A stretch of 64,000 bases of DNA from Flavobacterium nackdongense (GCF_004355225.1 NZ_CP037933.1:3038001-3102000); one strand, 5' to 3'; counted from the stretch's first letter, positions 17,051-26,236 are shown. Notes: generated by a model from the sequence alone, not told the origin. Program-made: numbers and translations.

Positions 17051-17752
17051 ATGAGTGTATCGATAGTAAATACTTTATTAGAAAAAACAGCTAGTTTCTC
17101 TATGGAGGAAACCTTGGCTTTTTTGGCTAGTGAATATGAAGGAAAAGTAGTGTTTTCGACTTCTTTCGGACAGGAAGACCAAGTGATTACAGCTTTAATC
17201 GCCAAGAATGATTTGGCAATAAACATTTTTACATTAGACACAGGGCGTTTGTTTCAGGAAACCTACGATGTTTTTCATAAAACTCAGAAGAAGTACAAAA
17301 AAGACATAAAAGTGTATTTTCCAGAAGCAGCTGCAGTAGAAAAATTATTGGAAGAAAAAGGTCCAAACAGTTTCTACGATTCGGTCGAGAACCGAAAAGA
17401 ATGTTGTTTTATTCGAAAAGTAGCTCCATTGACCAAAGCTTTGAAAGGAAATGCCATTTGGATTACAGGTTTAAGAGCCGAACAATCGGAGAATAGAAAT
17501 AGTTTGGATTTGTTTGAATACGATGCACATTTTGATATTATCAAATTCAATCCATTATTGAAATGGACTCTAGAAGACGTTCAGAACTACATAGACGATA
17601 ATAATGTACCACAAAATGCACTTCACAAACAAGGTTTTGTAAGCATTGGTTGCGCGCCTTGTACCAGAGCAATTTCTGAGGGCGAAGACATAAGAGCCGG
17701 AAGATGGTGGTGGGAATCCAGTCATAAAGAGTGCGGTTTGCACCAAAAATAA
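17051..17752 (+). CDS. cysH: Adenylyl-sulfate (APS/PAPS) reductase
   Basis: A 233-residue reductase that converts activated sulfate to sulfite. It carries the iron-sulfur signature of the APS-reducing branch: Cys118-Cys119 and Cys201-x2-Cys204. The C-terminal catalytic ECGLH has Cys228. The paired cysteines indicate a [4Fe-4S] enzyme using adenylyl sulfate directly, consistent with no APS kinase (cysC) gene in this block and no kinase extension on CysN. It is the first gene of the sulfate operon, followed by cysD. A consensus promoter sits 55 bases upstream. Confidence 0.93.
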   Translation: MSVSIVNTLLEKTASFSMEETLAFLASEYEGKVVFSTSFGQEDQVITALIAKNDLAINIFTLDTGRLFQETYDVFHKTQKKYKKDIKVYFPEAAAVEKLLEEKGPNSFYDSVENRKECCFIRKVAPLTKALKGNAIWITGLRAEQSENRNSLDLFEYDAHFDIIKFNPLLKWTLEDVQNYIDDNNVPQNALHKQGFVSIGCAPCTRAISEGEDIRAGRWWWESSHKECGLHQK

Positions 17753-17774
17753 TAGAATGTTAATATAAATACGG

Positions 17775-17845
17775 CCACGAATTTCACGGATTGAATGAAC
17801 TTTGTTGAATTAGTAGTTAATAAAAATAATTCGTGAATGGGTGGC
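17775..17845. repeat. Solo inverted repeat of the GCCACGAATT type
   Basis: The gap between cysH and cysD begins GCCACGAATTTCACGGATT (from 17775) and ends with ATTCGTGAATGGGTGGC (17829-17845), an imperfect inverted pair. The left end matches the first bases of the inverted repeats around the GxxExxY gene at 55870 and 56399. No nuclease gene lies between them here, so it may be an empty or collapsed copy. Confidence 0.6.
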
Positions 17846-17861
17846 AAAATATCAAAATAAA

Positions 17862-18761
17862 ATGAGTTCCATATTAAAAACAAATGCTTTAGAAAGCGAA
17901 GCGATTTACATATTTAGAGAAGTAATTTCTCAATTCGAAAAGCCAGTTTTGCTTTTTTCTGGAGGAAAAGACTCCATTACATTGGTGCGATTAGCGCAAA
18001 AAGCGTTCTTCCCAGCCAAGATTCCTTTTCCGTTGTTACACGTTGACACAGGTCATAATTTTCCTGAAACTATCGAATTTAGAGACAAATTAGTAGCGGA
18101 ATTAGGATTAGAATTAATCGTTCGCAATGTTCAGGATTCTATCGACCAAGGAAAAGTGGTGGAAGAAACGGGGCGTTATTCGAGTCGTAATATGTTGCAA
18201 ACAACTACTCTTTTAGATGCTATCGAAGAATTCAAATTCGATGCTTGTATTGGTGGAGCGCGACGCGACGAAGAAAAAGCAAGAGCAAAAGAACGTATAT
18301 TCTCGGTTCGTGATGATTTTGGTCAATGGGACGAAAAAAATCAACGCCCTGAATTATTCGATTTATTGAACGGAAAAATAGAAATAGGGCAAAACGTTCG
18401 TGTTTTCCCAATTTCAAATTGGACAGAATTAGATGTTTGGAGTTATATAGAACAAGAGCAAATCGAAATTCCATCGATTTACTTTTCACACAAACGTAAA
18501 GTTTTTTTGAGGGACGGTTTAATTTGGTCACATTCTCCTTATGTGTATCAAGAAGAAGACGAACAAGTCGAAGAACGAATTGTTCGCTTCAGAACCGTTG
18601 GTGATATGAGTTGTACCGCGGCAGTCGAATCGTATGCAGCTACAATCGCCGAAGTGGTTGGGGAAATCAGAACATCAACCATATCCGAAAGAGGCGCCAG
18701 AATCGATGACAAACGTTCTGAGGCCGCAATGGAAAAAAGAAAACAACAAGGATACTTTTAA
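17862..18761 (+). CDS. cysD: Sulfate adenylyltransferase subunit 2
   Basis: A 299-residue catalytic subunit that makes APS from ATP and sulfate. The PP-loop SGGKDS is at residues 33-38. The IGGARRDEEKARAKER block and the RTVGDMSCT segment are classic for CysD. I start at the ATG at 17862. An in-frame GTG seven codons earlier lies inside the spacer repeat and is unlikely to be used. It works as a complex with CysN, encoded next. Confidence 0.96.
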   Translation: MSSILKTNALESEAIYIFREVISQFEKPVLLFSGGKDSITLVRLAQKAFFPAKIPFPLLHVDTGHNFPETIEFRDKLVAELGLELIVRNVQDSIDQGKVVEETGRYSSRNMLQTTTLLDAIEEFKFDACIGGARRDEEKARAKERIFSVRDDFGQWDEKNQRPELFDLLNGKIEIGQNVRVFPISNWTELDVWSYIEQEQIEIPSIYFSHKRKVFLRDGLIWSHSPYVYQEEDEQVEERIVRFRTVGDMSCTAAVESYAATIAEVVGEIRTSTISERGARIDDKRSEAAMEKRKQQGYF

Positions 18762-18837
18762 ACGTTTTTGGTTTTTCGTTTATAGTTTAGAGCTATAAAC
18801 CACAAACAATGAACTACAAACAATAAACAAAACAAGA

Positions 18838-20082
18838 ATGGAAGTTTTAAAAATAGCAACAGCAGGAAGTGTAGATGACGGAAAGAGCACCTTAATCGGA
18901 AGATTATTATACGACACACAATCGTTGACGACGGATAAAATTGAAGCAATAGAAAGAAGCAGCAAACAAAAAGGATACGATTATCTCGATTTTTCTTTGG
19001 CTACTGATGGTTTGGTTGCCGAAAGAGAACAAGGAATTACGATTGATGTAGCACACATTTATTTTTCGACAGCCAAGAAAAGTTACATCATTGCCGATAC
19101 ACCAGGTCACGTTGAATATACCCGAAATATGGTTACGGGAGCTTCGACTTCGCAAGTTTCTATTATTTTGATTGATGCCCGAAAAGGCGTTATTGAGCAA
19201 ACCTATCGTCACTTTTTCATCAATAATTTATTGAGAGTAAAAGATGTGATTGTGGCAGTAAACAAAATGGACTTGGTGGACTATTCCGAAGAAGTTTTCA
19301 ACAAAATCAAAGCTGATTTTCAAGCCTTGAATGCGAAAAGTTCATACAAAGAACAAAATGTAAACTATATCCCTTTAAGTGCATTGACTGGAGATAATGT
19401 AGTCGAAACCTTGGGTAAAATGCCTTGGTACAAAGGGCAAACTATCCTACAACATTTAGAAGGATTAGAAGCGAAAGATATTTATGAAAAAGGTAAAGTA
19501 CGTTTCCCGGTGCAAACGGTGATTCGTCCAAAAACTGAAGATTACCACGATTTTAGAGGATATGCTGGAAAAATATACGGCAATACTATCAAAGTAGGCG
19601 ATGCCGTAACGGTGCTTCCTTCTTTGACAGAATCTAAAGTTTCGAAAATTCATTTTTTCGATCAACAATTTGACGAAGCCGTTGCAGGTTCTTCGATAGT
19701 TTTAGAATTAGAAAATGACATCAACGTGACTCGCGGCGATATGATTGTAAAATCAGGCGAATTGCCAAGAGTCGAAAAAGATATTGAAACCACAGTTTGT
19801 TGGATGGACAGTAAAAAATTGGTGGCAGGAACAAAATACATCGTTCAGCACAATACGAACCGCGTTTTGGCAAAAATTGATGCAGTAAAAAACACAATTT
19901 CCACTGATTATTCAGGAACAAAAGAAGCGTCACAATTAGCCATCAACGAAATTGGAGAAGTACAGATAAAATTGAGCAAGCCATTATATTTCGATGCGTA
20001 CAGCGAAAACAAATCGAATGGCGCATTTATATTAATTGATACAGCTACGAACACTACCGCAGGAGTTGGATTTATAAAATAA
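18838..20082 (+). CDS. cysN: Sulfate adenylyltransferase subunit 1 (GTPase)
   Basis: A 414-residue EF-Tu-like GTPase that drives APS formation by CysD. The P-loop GSVDDGKS is at residues 10-17, DTPGH at 87-91 and NKMD at 142-145. The protein stops after the GTPase and beta-barrel domains, so it is not a CysNC fusion and brings no APS kinase. This agrees with the APS-type CysH. It is separated from cysD by an A/C-rich spacer containing simple repeats (ACAAACAATGAAC). Confidence 0.96.
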   Translation: MEVLKIATAGSVDDGKSTLIGRLLYDTQSLTTDKIEAIERSSKQKGYDYLDFSLATDGLVAEREQGITIDVAHIYFSTAKKSYIIADTPGHVEYTRNMVTGASTSQVSIILIDARKGVIEQTYRHFFINNLLRVKDVIVAVNKMDLVDYSEEVFNKIKADFQALNAKSSYKEQNVNYIPLSALTGDNVVETLGKMPWYKGQTILQHLEGLEAKDIYEKGKVRFPVQTVIRPKTEDYHDFRGYAGKIYGNTIKVGDAVTVLPSLTESKVSKIHFFDQQFDEAVAGSSIVLELENDINVTRGDMIVKSGELPRVEKDIETTVCWMDSKKLVAGTKYIVQHNTNRVLAKIDAVKNTISTDYSGTKEASQLAINEIGEVQIKLSKPLYFDAYSENKSNGAFILIDTATNTTAGVGFIK

Positions 20083-20156
20083 GTTAATAGTTTATGGTTT
20101 GTAGTTCGACATAACTACAAACCATTAACTATAAAAAACAAACACAAACAGAAAAT
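20083..20156 (+). repeat. Inverted repeat spacer between cysN and the sulfite reductase gene
   Basis: GGTTTGTAGTT (from 20097) and AACTACAAACC (from about 20114) form a perfect 11-bp stem around CGACAT. Related ATAAACTATAAAC-type strings fill the cysD-cysN and osmC-metZ gaps. There is no T-run, so the operon should continue through it. Confidence 0.55.
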
Positions 20157-22247
20157 ATGCAAAGTTTTAGAACCGAAATAGAAGATCCGATTGTTCAAAA
20201 GGACATCATCGATTTAGAAAGAAAAATTGCTTTATTCCGTGAAGGGAAAATTGATGAGGAACGTTTTCGTAGCCTTCGATTGGCGCGTGGTGTTTATGGT
20301 CAACGTCAGGAAGGTGTGCAAATGATTCGTATCAAATTGCCTTTCGGAAAAGTAACGAGCGAGCAATTGCATCGAATTTCTGATGTTTCAGATGAATATT
20401 CAAGAGGTCGTTTGCATATTACAACCCGTCAAGATATCCAAATTCACTACGTAAGTTTAGACAGAACGCCGGAACTTTGGGCAGAATTAGAAAAAAGCGA
20501 TATCACGCTTCGTGAAGCTTGTGGGAACACGGTTCGAAACATTACCGCTAGCGAAAATGCAGGAATCGACCCCGAAGAACCTTTCGATGTATCGCCTTAT
20601 GCTTATGCTTTATTTCAATATCTTTTGAGAAATCCGGTTTGTCAGGAAATGGGACGAAAAGTTAAAATGTCATTTTCATCATCGGACAAGGATACTGCTT
20701 TGAGCTATTTGCACGATTTAGGATTTATTCCAAAAATTGTAAATGGCGAAAGAGGTTTCAAAGTAATGTTAGGTGGTGGATTAGGTTCTCAGCCACATCA
20801 CGCCGAATTGTTATCGGAATTTGTTCCCGCAAACCAAATAATTCCAACCACCGAAGGAATTCTTAGAGTATTTGACCGTCACGGCGAAAGAGCCAAACGT
20901 TTGAAAGCCCGTATGAAATTCTTAGTGAAAGATTTGGGGAAAGACGAATTTTTACGATTGGTCGACGAAGAGAAAAAAGCCTTGTCTTGCCAGTCTTTCG
21001 AAATAGATACTACCGCTTTTGAAGGGGCAATTCCAGAACCATTATTAGTTGCTCCTAAAGTTGAAATTGCAGATGTTGCCGCTTTCGAAGCTTGGAAAAA
21101 AGCGAATGTATTTGCACAGAAACAAGCCGGATATGTTGCCATTGGAATCAAAGTTCCAGTAGGGGATTTTTATACAGACAAAGCCCGATTGTTGGCCGAT
21201 TTGGTTAAAAATTATGGTGCCAATGAGTTGCGCTTTTCATTACGCCAAAATATTCTTATTCGTAACATAAAAGAAGATAATTTGGTCTTTTTTTACCAAG
21301 AATTAGAAAAACTTGGTTTTGTGACTTTAGGATACAATTCGACTGCCGATATTACCGCTTGTCCGGGGACTGATACTTGTAATCTTGGAATTGCAAGTAG
21401 TACCGGAATTGCCACCGAACTGGAAAGAGTTTTGGCTGCCGAATATCCGCAATACAATAATAATGCTGACATTACCATAAAAATCAGTGGTTGTATGAAT
21501 GCTTGTGGCCAACATAATATGGCGCAGATCGGTTTTCAAGGAATGTCAATCAATTCAGGAAAATTGGTCGCTCCGGCGCTTCAGGTGTTGTTAGGAGGAG
21601 GAAATTTAGGAAACGGAAATGGAAGATTTGCCGATAAAGTAATCAAAATTCCGAGTCGCCGTGGCCCGGATGCTTTGCGTTTTATTTTAAATGATTTTGA
21701 ATCGAATGCTAATGGTTTATCCTTTTTAGATTATTACGATGCCAAGGGCGAAAAATACTTTTTCGATTTATTGACACCGCTTGCTAATATTTCTAACCTA
21801 ACCGACGCTGATTTCGTCGATTGGGGAAATGCAGATAATTATGTAAAAGCAATTGGAGTAGGCGAATGTGCCGGAGTTGTAATCGATTTGGTGGCTACTT
21901 TAATTTTCGAAGCCAAAGATAAATTGACGTTCGCAAACGAAGCTTTTGAAGATGGAAAATGGTCAGATGCTATATATTTAGCCTATGCAGGAATTGTTAA
22001 TGGTGCCAAAGCCTTATTGCTTGCCGAAAATCAAAAAACAAATCACCACGCCGGAATCATCGATTTATTCGATACCGTTTTTGTCGAAACCAAGAAAATT
22101 GCCTTGAATTCGTCTTTCAAAGAATTAGTGTATCAAATTAATAAAAACGAACCGTCTGAGGAATTTGCCAAAAAATACATTCTAGAAGGAATTGCTTTTT
22201 TTGAAAATATTGAAACGTATAGAGCCAAAGATTTAAAAAATGACTAA
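20157..22247 (+). CDS. Siroheme sulfite reductase with C-terminal HEPN-like extension
   Basis: A 696-residue protein. The first roughly 560 residues are a nitrite/sulfite reductase hemoprotein with two ferredoxin-like halves. The siroheme/[4Fe-4S] ligands are Cys402 and Cys408 (CPGTDTC) and Cys446 and Cys450 (SGCMNAC). It would take sulfite to sulfide using six electrons, probably from ferredoxin, since no CysJ flavoprotein gene is present. Residues about 565-690 are an added helical domain (WSDAIYLAYAGIVNGAKAL) resembling HEPN domains. It lacks an obvious R-x4-6-H nuclease motif. Neighbours make its siroheme cofactor. The role of the extension is unknown. Confidence 0.88.
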   Translation: MQSFRTEIEDPIVQKDIIDLERKIALFREGKIDEERFRSLRLARGVYGQRQEGVQMIRIKLPFGKVTSEQLHRISDVSDEYSRGRLHITTRQDIQIHYVSLDRTPELWAELEKSDITLREACGNTVRNITASENAGIDPEEPFDVSPYAYALFQYLLRNPVCQEMGRKVKMSFSSSDKDTALSYLHDLGFIPKIVNGERGFKVMLGGGLGSQPHHAELLSEFVPANQIIPTTEGILRVFDRHGERAKRLKARMKFLVKDLGKDEFLRLVDEEKKALSCQSFEIDTTAFEGAIPEPLLVAPKVEIADVAAFEAWKKANVFAQKQAGYVAIGIKVPVGDFYTDKARLLADLVKNYGANELRFSLRQNILIRNIKEDNLVFFYQELEKLGFVTLGYNSTADITACPGTDTCNLGIASSTGIATELERVLAAEYPQYNNNADITIKISGCMNACGQHNMAQIGFQGMSINSGKLVAPALQVLLGGGNLGNGNGRFADKVIKIPSRRGPDALRFILNDFESNANGLSFLDYYDAKGEKYFFDLLTPLANISNLTDADFVDWGNADNYVKAIGVGECAGVVIDLVATLIFEAKDKLTFANEAFEDGKWSDAIYLAYAGIVNGAKALLLAENQKTNHHAGIIDLFDTVFVETKKIALNSSFKELVYQINKNEPSEEFAKKYILEGIAFFENIETYRAKDLKND

Positions 22248-22256
22248 TACTGACAA

Positions 22257-23084
22257 ATGAATTCGAAATCAACTTTCAATAGTTCTTACTCCCTCCCTTT
22301 TGGGAAGGGTCGGGGTGGAGCTAAAGTAACCTTAGTAGGCGCTGGTCCTGGTGATCCAGATTTGCTGACTATCAAAGGCGTGAAAGCTCTTGCTGAAGCT
22401 AATGTGGTTTTGTATGATGCTTTGGCAAACGAAGAAATATTGGCGTATGCACCCAAAAAATCCATCAAGATATTTGTTGGAAAAAGAAAAGGTTGTCACG
22501 CCTATTCGCAAGATCAAATCAACCAATTGATTGTGGATAATGCGCTCACTTATGGAAATCTAGTGCGACTAAAAGGTGGCGATCCTTTTATTTTTGGTCG
22601 TGGAAGCGAAGAGATCGAATATGTGGAGAGTTTCGGAATTCCTACATTTGTGGTTCCCGGAATATCCTCATCGATTGCTGTTCCTGCCAATCAAGGAATT
22701 TCTTTGACTAAAAGAGGTGTTTCCGAAAGTTTTTGGGTAATCACAGGCACCACTTCGGATAGAAATTTATCAAAAGATGTATCTTTGGCAGCCCAATCTA
22801 CGGCAACTGTCGTAATTTTGATGGGAATGAGCAAATTGGAACAAATTGTAGCACTTTTTCAAAACGAATCCAAAGGAGAAACTCCCATTGCGATTATTCA
22901 AAACGGAACAATGCCAAACGAAAAAGTGGGTTTTGGAACCATCGATACGATTTTACAAGTCGTAAAAGACAACAATTTGAGTTCACCAGCCATCATTGTT
23001 ATTGGCGAAGTGGTGAATGAACGCAATGAATTAAAAGGATTTTACAAGGAATTTATTTCCAATAAAGTTTGCGCCAGAGAATAG
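22257..23084 (+). CDS. cobA: Uroporphyrinogen-III C-methyltransferase (SUMT)
   Basis: A 275-residue SAM-dependent enzyme making precorrin-2, the first step to siroheme for the sulfite reductase encoded 9 bases upstream. VTLVGAGPGDPDLLTIKG marks the true start of the fold. LKGGDPFIFGRG and VPGISSSIAVPAN are conserved family blocks. Before the fold, about 20 extra residues (SSYSLPFGKGRGGAK) come from a palindromic element at 22288-22320 that was inserted in frame just after the start. The catalytic domain is intact. Confidence 0.93.
   Translation: MNSKSTFNSSYSLPFGKGRGGAKVTLVGAGPGDPDLLTIKGVKALAEANVVLYDALANEEILAYAPKKSIKIFVGKRKGCHAYSQDQINQLIVDNALTYGNLVRLKGGDPFIFGRGSEEIEYVESFGIPTFVVPGISSSIAVPANQGISLTKRGVSESFWVITGTTSDRNLSKDVSLAAQSTATVVILMGMSKLEQIVALFQNESKGETPIAIIQNGTMPNEKVGFGTIDTILQVVKDNNLSSPAIIVIGEVVNERNELKGFYKEFISNKVCARE
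22288..22320 (+). repeat. Palindromic element inserted in frame in the SUMT gene
   Basis: CTCCCTCCC, TTTTG and GGAAGGGTCGGGG form the palindrome. It encodes SLPFGKGRGG, related to PLSFGEGLGVR at 23261. It sits between the start codon and the first residues of the conserved fold. Confidence 0.8.
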
Positions 23085-23225
23085 AACAATTGGATTTTCT
23101 GTTAAGCAAACCCAAAAAGCAGTATTTTTATAAACCATTAAGATAGTAAGAAAATTAAGTTTAGTCTTAATGAACCTTAATATCTTAATGGTTTCAAGCT
23201 AATAAAGACCTTTTTTATAAAAATA

Positions 23226-23873
23226 ATGGACAAAAAAAAATCACATCACAACAATCCAGACTCGTCTCCCCTCTCTTTTGGAGAGGGGTTGGGGGTGAGG
23301 AACGAACTATACCCAATTTTTCTAAAACTGCACCAACTCGATGTACTCATCGTGGGTGGAGGAAATGTGGGTTTAGAAAAATTGTCCTTTATGCTCAAAT
23401 CCAGTCCCAATGCCAATGTTGAGGTGGTGGCGATACAATTTTTACCCGAATTAGAAGCCTTAGTCGAAAAACATCCTTCGGTGAAATTGACCCAATCCAA
23501 GTTCAAGAAAAAAATGCTCAAAAAACGACATTTGGTTATTGCTTGCACTGATAATTTAGAAGTCAACAAACGAGTGTACGATTTATGCCGAAAAAAACAT
23601 TTGATTTGCAACATCGCCGATACACCGCCATTGTGCGATTATTATTTGGGCGGAATAGTGACCAAAGGAAATGTAAAAATCGCCATTTCCACCAATGGAA
23701 AATCCCCAACTACTGCCAAAAGATTACGCGAGTTTTTCGAAGAAATTATTCCCGACGATATCAACAAAATGGTCGAAAACCTGAACGAATACCGCAAAAC
23801 CCTCAAAGGCGATTTTCAGGAAAAAGTGGATAAAATGAATGAAATTACCCAATCCTTGAAAGGCAAACAATAA
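23226..23873 (+). CDS. Precorrin-2 dehydrogenase / sirohydrochlorin ferrochelatase
   Basis: A 215-residue Met8/CysG-N-type protein that oxidises precorrin-2 and inserts iron to give siroheme. The NAD-binding VLIVGGGNVG is at about residues 39-48 and KLHQLDV precedes it. The ISTNGKSPTTAKRLRE block is typical. Normal homologs start near NELYPIFLKL. Here a dispersed palindrome encodes SPLSFGEGLGVR just upstream, so the start now lies before it (ATG 23226, or possibly the GTG within the element). Together with SUMT this replaces a single CysG. Confidence 0.9.
   Translation: MDKKKSHHNNPDSSPLSFGEGLGVRNELYPIFLKLHQLDVLIVGGGNVGLEKLSFMLKSSPNANVEVVAIQFLPELEALVEKHPSVKLTQSKFKKKMLKKRHLVIACTDNLEVNKRVYDLCRKKHLICNIADTPPLCDYYLGGIVTKGNVKIAISTNGKSPTTAKRLREFFEEIIPDDINKMVENLNEYRKTLKGDFQEKVDKMNEITQSLKGKQ
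23261..23300 (+). repeat. Palindromic element inserted in frame in the Met8-type gene
   Basis: CTCCCCTCTC, TTTTG and GAGAGGGG are followed by TTGGGGGTGAGG. The terminal 20 bases are identical to those of the intergenic copy at 4040-4074. It encodes SPLSFGEGLGVR in the gene's frame. Confidence 0.85.
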
Positions 23874-24231
23874 ACACTCCTTATGTTTGCGATTCATCGC
23901 GCTATGTCTTTACTTTGCACCGATTATTTTTTAGCATTAAATGGCACTGAAATGGTTCATTTTTAGGCTAATCAATAACGATTAACATCAAAAATTAGCG
24001 TATGTGCTTTTGCACCTTTGCGTTTTGTTTTTTAAAAATAAATAAATTAAACGCATAGACACATAGAAAAAAGAATGGGATAGCCCAATTCTTGGGTTCA
24101 CAAAGCTATGTGTGCTATATAAAGTGAAACGCTTGGAATTATTTAATTAAAAACTATGTTTCTATGTGTTAAAAAAAAACATAACCCTTTGCGTCCTTGC
24201 GACTTTGCGGTGAAAAAATAAAAAATAAGTT
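23874..24231. repeat. 358-base gap of flavobacterial spacer repeats, no gene seen
   Basis: The gap holds three strings that look like dispersed spacer units: ACGCATAGACACATAG with its counterpart CTATGTTTCTATGTG, and CCTTTGCGTCCTTGCGACTT just before metH. A similar CTTTGTGTGCTTTGTGG motif lies at 43740-43770. I see no riboswitch, terminator with a T-run or credible ORF. The metH promoter could not be pinned down. Confidence 0.5.
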
Positions 24232-25233
24232 ATGCCAAACATTCAAGAAGAAATCAAAAAACGAATTCTCGTACTCGATGGAGCAATGGGAACGATGTTG
24301 CAACGCTATAATTTCTCGGAAGAAGATTTCCGAGGAGAACAATTCAAGGATTTTCCACATCCGCTCAAAGGGAACAACGATTTATTGTCCATTACCCAAC
24401 CCAAAGCGATAAAAGAAGTGCACGCTTTGTATTTTGAAGCTGGAGCCGATATTGTAGAAACCAATACGTTCTCGGGAACGACTATCGGAATGGCAGATTA
24501 TCATCTCGAAGAGTATGTTTATGAATTGAACTACGAATCAGCAAAATTAGCTCGTGAAGTAGCCGACGAATTCACGGCAAAAAATCCAGAAAAACCACGA
24601 TTTGTAGCCGGTTCGATTGGACCAACAAATAGAACGGCAAGTATGTCGCCAGACGTGAACGATCCAGGTTACAGAGCCGTAACTTTTGACGATTTGCGCA
24701 TTGCCTATAAACAACAAGTAGAAGCCTTAATTGATGGTGGCGTAGATTTACTTTTGGTAGAAACTATTTTCGATACTTTAAATGCTAAAGCCGCACTTTT
24801 CGCTATCGAACAAGTGAAAGAAGAACGCAAAATCGATATCCCAATTATGGTTTCCGGAACAATTACCGATGCTTCAGGAAGAACCCTTTCAGGACAAACG
24901 GTAGAGGCGTTCCTGATTTCCGTGTCACATATTCCGTTGTTGAGCGTAGGATTCAATTGCGCTTTGGGTGCCGATTTGTTGAAACCTTATTTGCAAACTT
25001 TGTCACAAAACACTTCATTCAATGTGTCTGCACATCCTAATGCAGGATTGCCAAACGCCTTTGGAGAATACGATGAAACACCAGAGCAAATGCAAGCGCA
25101 AATACGAAGCTATCTCGAAGATAATTTAGTAAATATCATAGGCGGTTGTTGCGGAACAACCCCCGAGCACATCAAATTGATTGCTGATATTGCGACGGAT
25201 TATAAGCCGAGAGTTTCAGAGGCGGTGATGTAG
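24232..25233 (+). CDS. metH: Methionine synthase, homocysteine S-methyltransferase half
   Basis: A 333-residue homocysteine-binding module of cobalamin-dependent methionine synthase. It has the [10 protein letters not shown] start, and zinc ligands Cys243 (FNCALG) and Cys306-Cys307 (GGCCGTTP). It takes the methyl group from B12 held on the partner protein encoded at 27518. Splitting MetH into two genes is common in Bacteroidota. Unusually for a two-part enzyme, about 2.3 kb of unrelated accessory DNA now separates the halves. Confidence 0.93.
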   Translation: MPNIQEEIKKRILVLDGAMGTMLQRYNFSEEDFRGEQFKDFPHPLKGNNDLLSITQPKAIKEVHALYFEAGADIVETNTFSGTTIGMADYHLEEYVYELNYESAKLAREVADEFTAKNPEKPRFVAGSIGPTNRTASMSPDVNDPGYRAVTFDDLRIAYKQQVEALIDGGVDLLLVETIFDTLNAKAALFAIEQVKEERKIDIPIMVSGTITDASGRTLSGQTVEAFLISVSHIPLLSVGFNCALGADLLKPYLQTLSQNTSFNVSAHPNAGLPNAFGEYDETPEQMQAQIRSYLEDNLVNIIGGCCGTTPEHIKLIADIATDYKPRVSEAVM

Positions 25234-25301
25234 ATAATAATGAAATTCGTACACGTTGTAAATCTTTCTTTACTTTGTCTATAATATAATATTGAAATTT
25301 T

Positions 25302-25865
25302 ATGAAAAAAGTATTAATAATTGTATTCTCATTCTTCGTAAGCGCATTTTTTTATGCTCAAAATAAAAGGGTAATGAACTTTGAGGGGGAAATAATAAAT
25401 AATATGCAAGATATTCTAGTTATTGAAACCAAGAATGGTAAAGAAATTATGATTTCGAAGGATGGCGTTTTTAAAGATACTATTAATACTACTCCAAGAA
25501 TTTATAATATGTGGTATGGAAAGGTTCTTTTTCATGTTTTTTTTAAAAATGATTTTAATTTAGCTTTAAAAATGAATTCGGATTCACATACTTCGCTAGT
25601 TTTTTCCGGAAAGGGTGCGGCTGAAAATAATTTTTTAACTCAGAACCCTTATTATCCCAATCCGATTTATTTTCATAGTTTGTTAAGTTTAAACAAAGGT
25701 GATTTTTTAAAAGAAATAAAAAAGTTTAAATCAAATCTTTTGAAAAAATTGAAAACAGAAGATTTAGATCCTGATTTTAACAGAGTTTATAAAGATTATC
25801 TGGAATATTTTTATGAGAAATCAAAAAAAGCTTATAATAAAAAGAAAGTAAAGGTAAATTTGTAA
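25302..25865 (+). CDS. Exported protein, possibly a truncated TlpA-type thioredoxin protein
   Basis: A 187-residue protein with a signal peptide (MKKVLIIVFSFFVSAFFYAQ). The middle part (SDSHTSLVFSGKGAAENNFL) resembles the N-terminal domain that precedes the thioredoxin domain in flavobacterial TlpA-like thiol-disulfide proteins. No thioredoxin domain or CxxC follows. The frame stops and a field of palindromic repeats begins within 10 bases. It may be a gene fragment cut by repeat insertion, or a short independent protein. The family link is tentative. Confidence 0.5.
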   Translation: MKKVLIIVFSFFVSAFFYAQNKRVMNFEGEIINNMQDILVIETKNGKEIMISKDGVFKDTINTTPRIYNMWYGKVLFHVFFKNDFNLALKMNSDSHTSLVFSGKGAAENNFLTQNPYYPNPIYFHSLLSLNKGDFLKEIKKFKSNLLKKLKTEDLDPDFNRVYKDYLEYFYEKSKKAYNKKKVKVNL

Positions 25866-25877
25866 CCTAGCTCCCCA

Positions 25878-26062
25878 GCTAGCGCGAGCGTCCCGCTCGT
25901 GACCACAAACAGAGGCAGGGAAAATATTTTGAAAAAAATAAAATACGAACGAGCGTGACACTCCCAGATAGCGCGAGCTTCTAGCTCGTGCAAACAAATA
26001 AAGGCAGACAAAAATAGTTGAAAAATAAAATAGGCACGAGCGTGACGCTCGCGCAAGCAACA
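25878..26062. repeat. Cluster of REP-like palindromes (GCGCGAGC...GCTCGTG)
   Basis: GCGCGAGCGTCCCGCTCGTG occurs at 25882, a variant GCGCGAGCTTCTAGCTCGTG at 25971, and the inverted form CACGAGCGTGACGCTCGCGC at 26035. Each is a self-complementary hairpin of about 20 bases. AAACARAGGCAG follows the first two. Opposed GC-rich hairpins in an AT-rich region are the signature of REP/BIME-type elements mobilised by Y1 (RAYT) transposases. No such transposase gene is in this window. Confidence 0.75.
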
Positions 26063-26066
26063 TAAG

Positions 26067-26114
26067 AGTTCCGTAGGAACGTCACATTTTGTAGCAACGG
26101 ATTTTAATCCGTTG
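26067..26114 (+). repeat. Left 48-bp direct repeat flanking the DUF1016 gene
   Basis: It consists of the palindrome GTTCCGTAGGAAC, a CACATTTTGTAG linker and the palindrome CAACGGATTTTAATCCGTTG. The copy at 27445-27492 differs at one base. Confidence 0.9.
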
Positions 26115-26236
26115 GATGAAGATGTCAATTGCAACGAAATTTATTCCGTTGTGAATAATAAAAATGTCAATTGTAACGGATTTTAATCCGTTGTAAATAA
26201 TGAGAGTTTCAATTGCAACGGAATTCATTCCGTTGA
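26095..26236. repeat. Tandem array of four CAACGGATTTTAATCCGTTG palindromes
   Basis: Palindromes begin at 26095, 26132, 26175 and 26215, with spacing of about 37-43 bases. They are separated by TGTCAATT-type linkers. The stem is ACGGA/TCCGT-like with small changes between copies. The last ends 13 bases before the DUF1016 start codon. A fifth copy lies after the gene at 27473. Confidence 0.85.
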
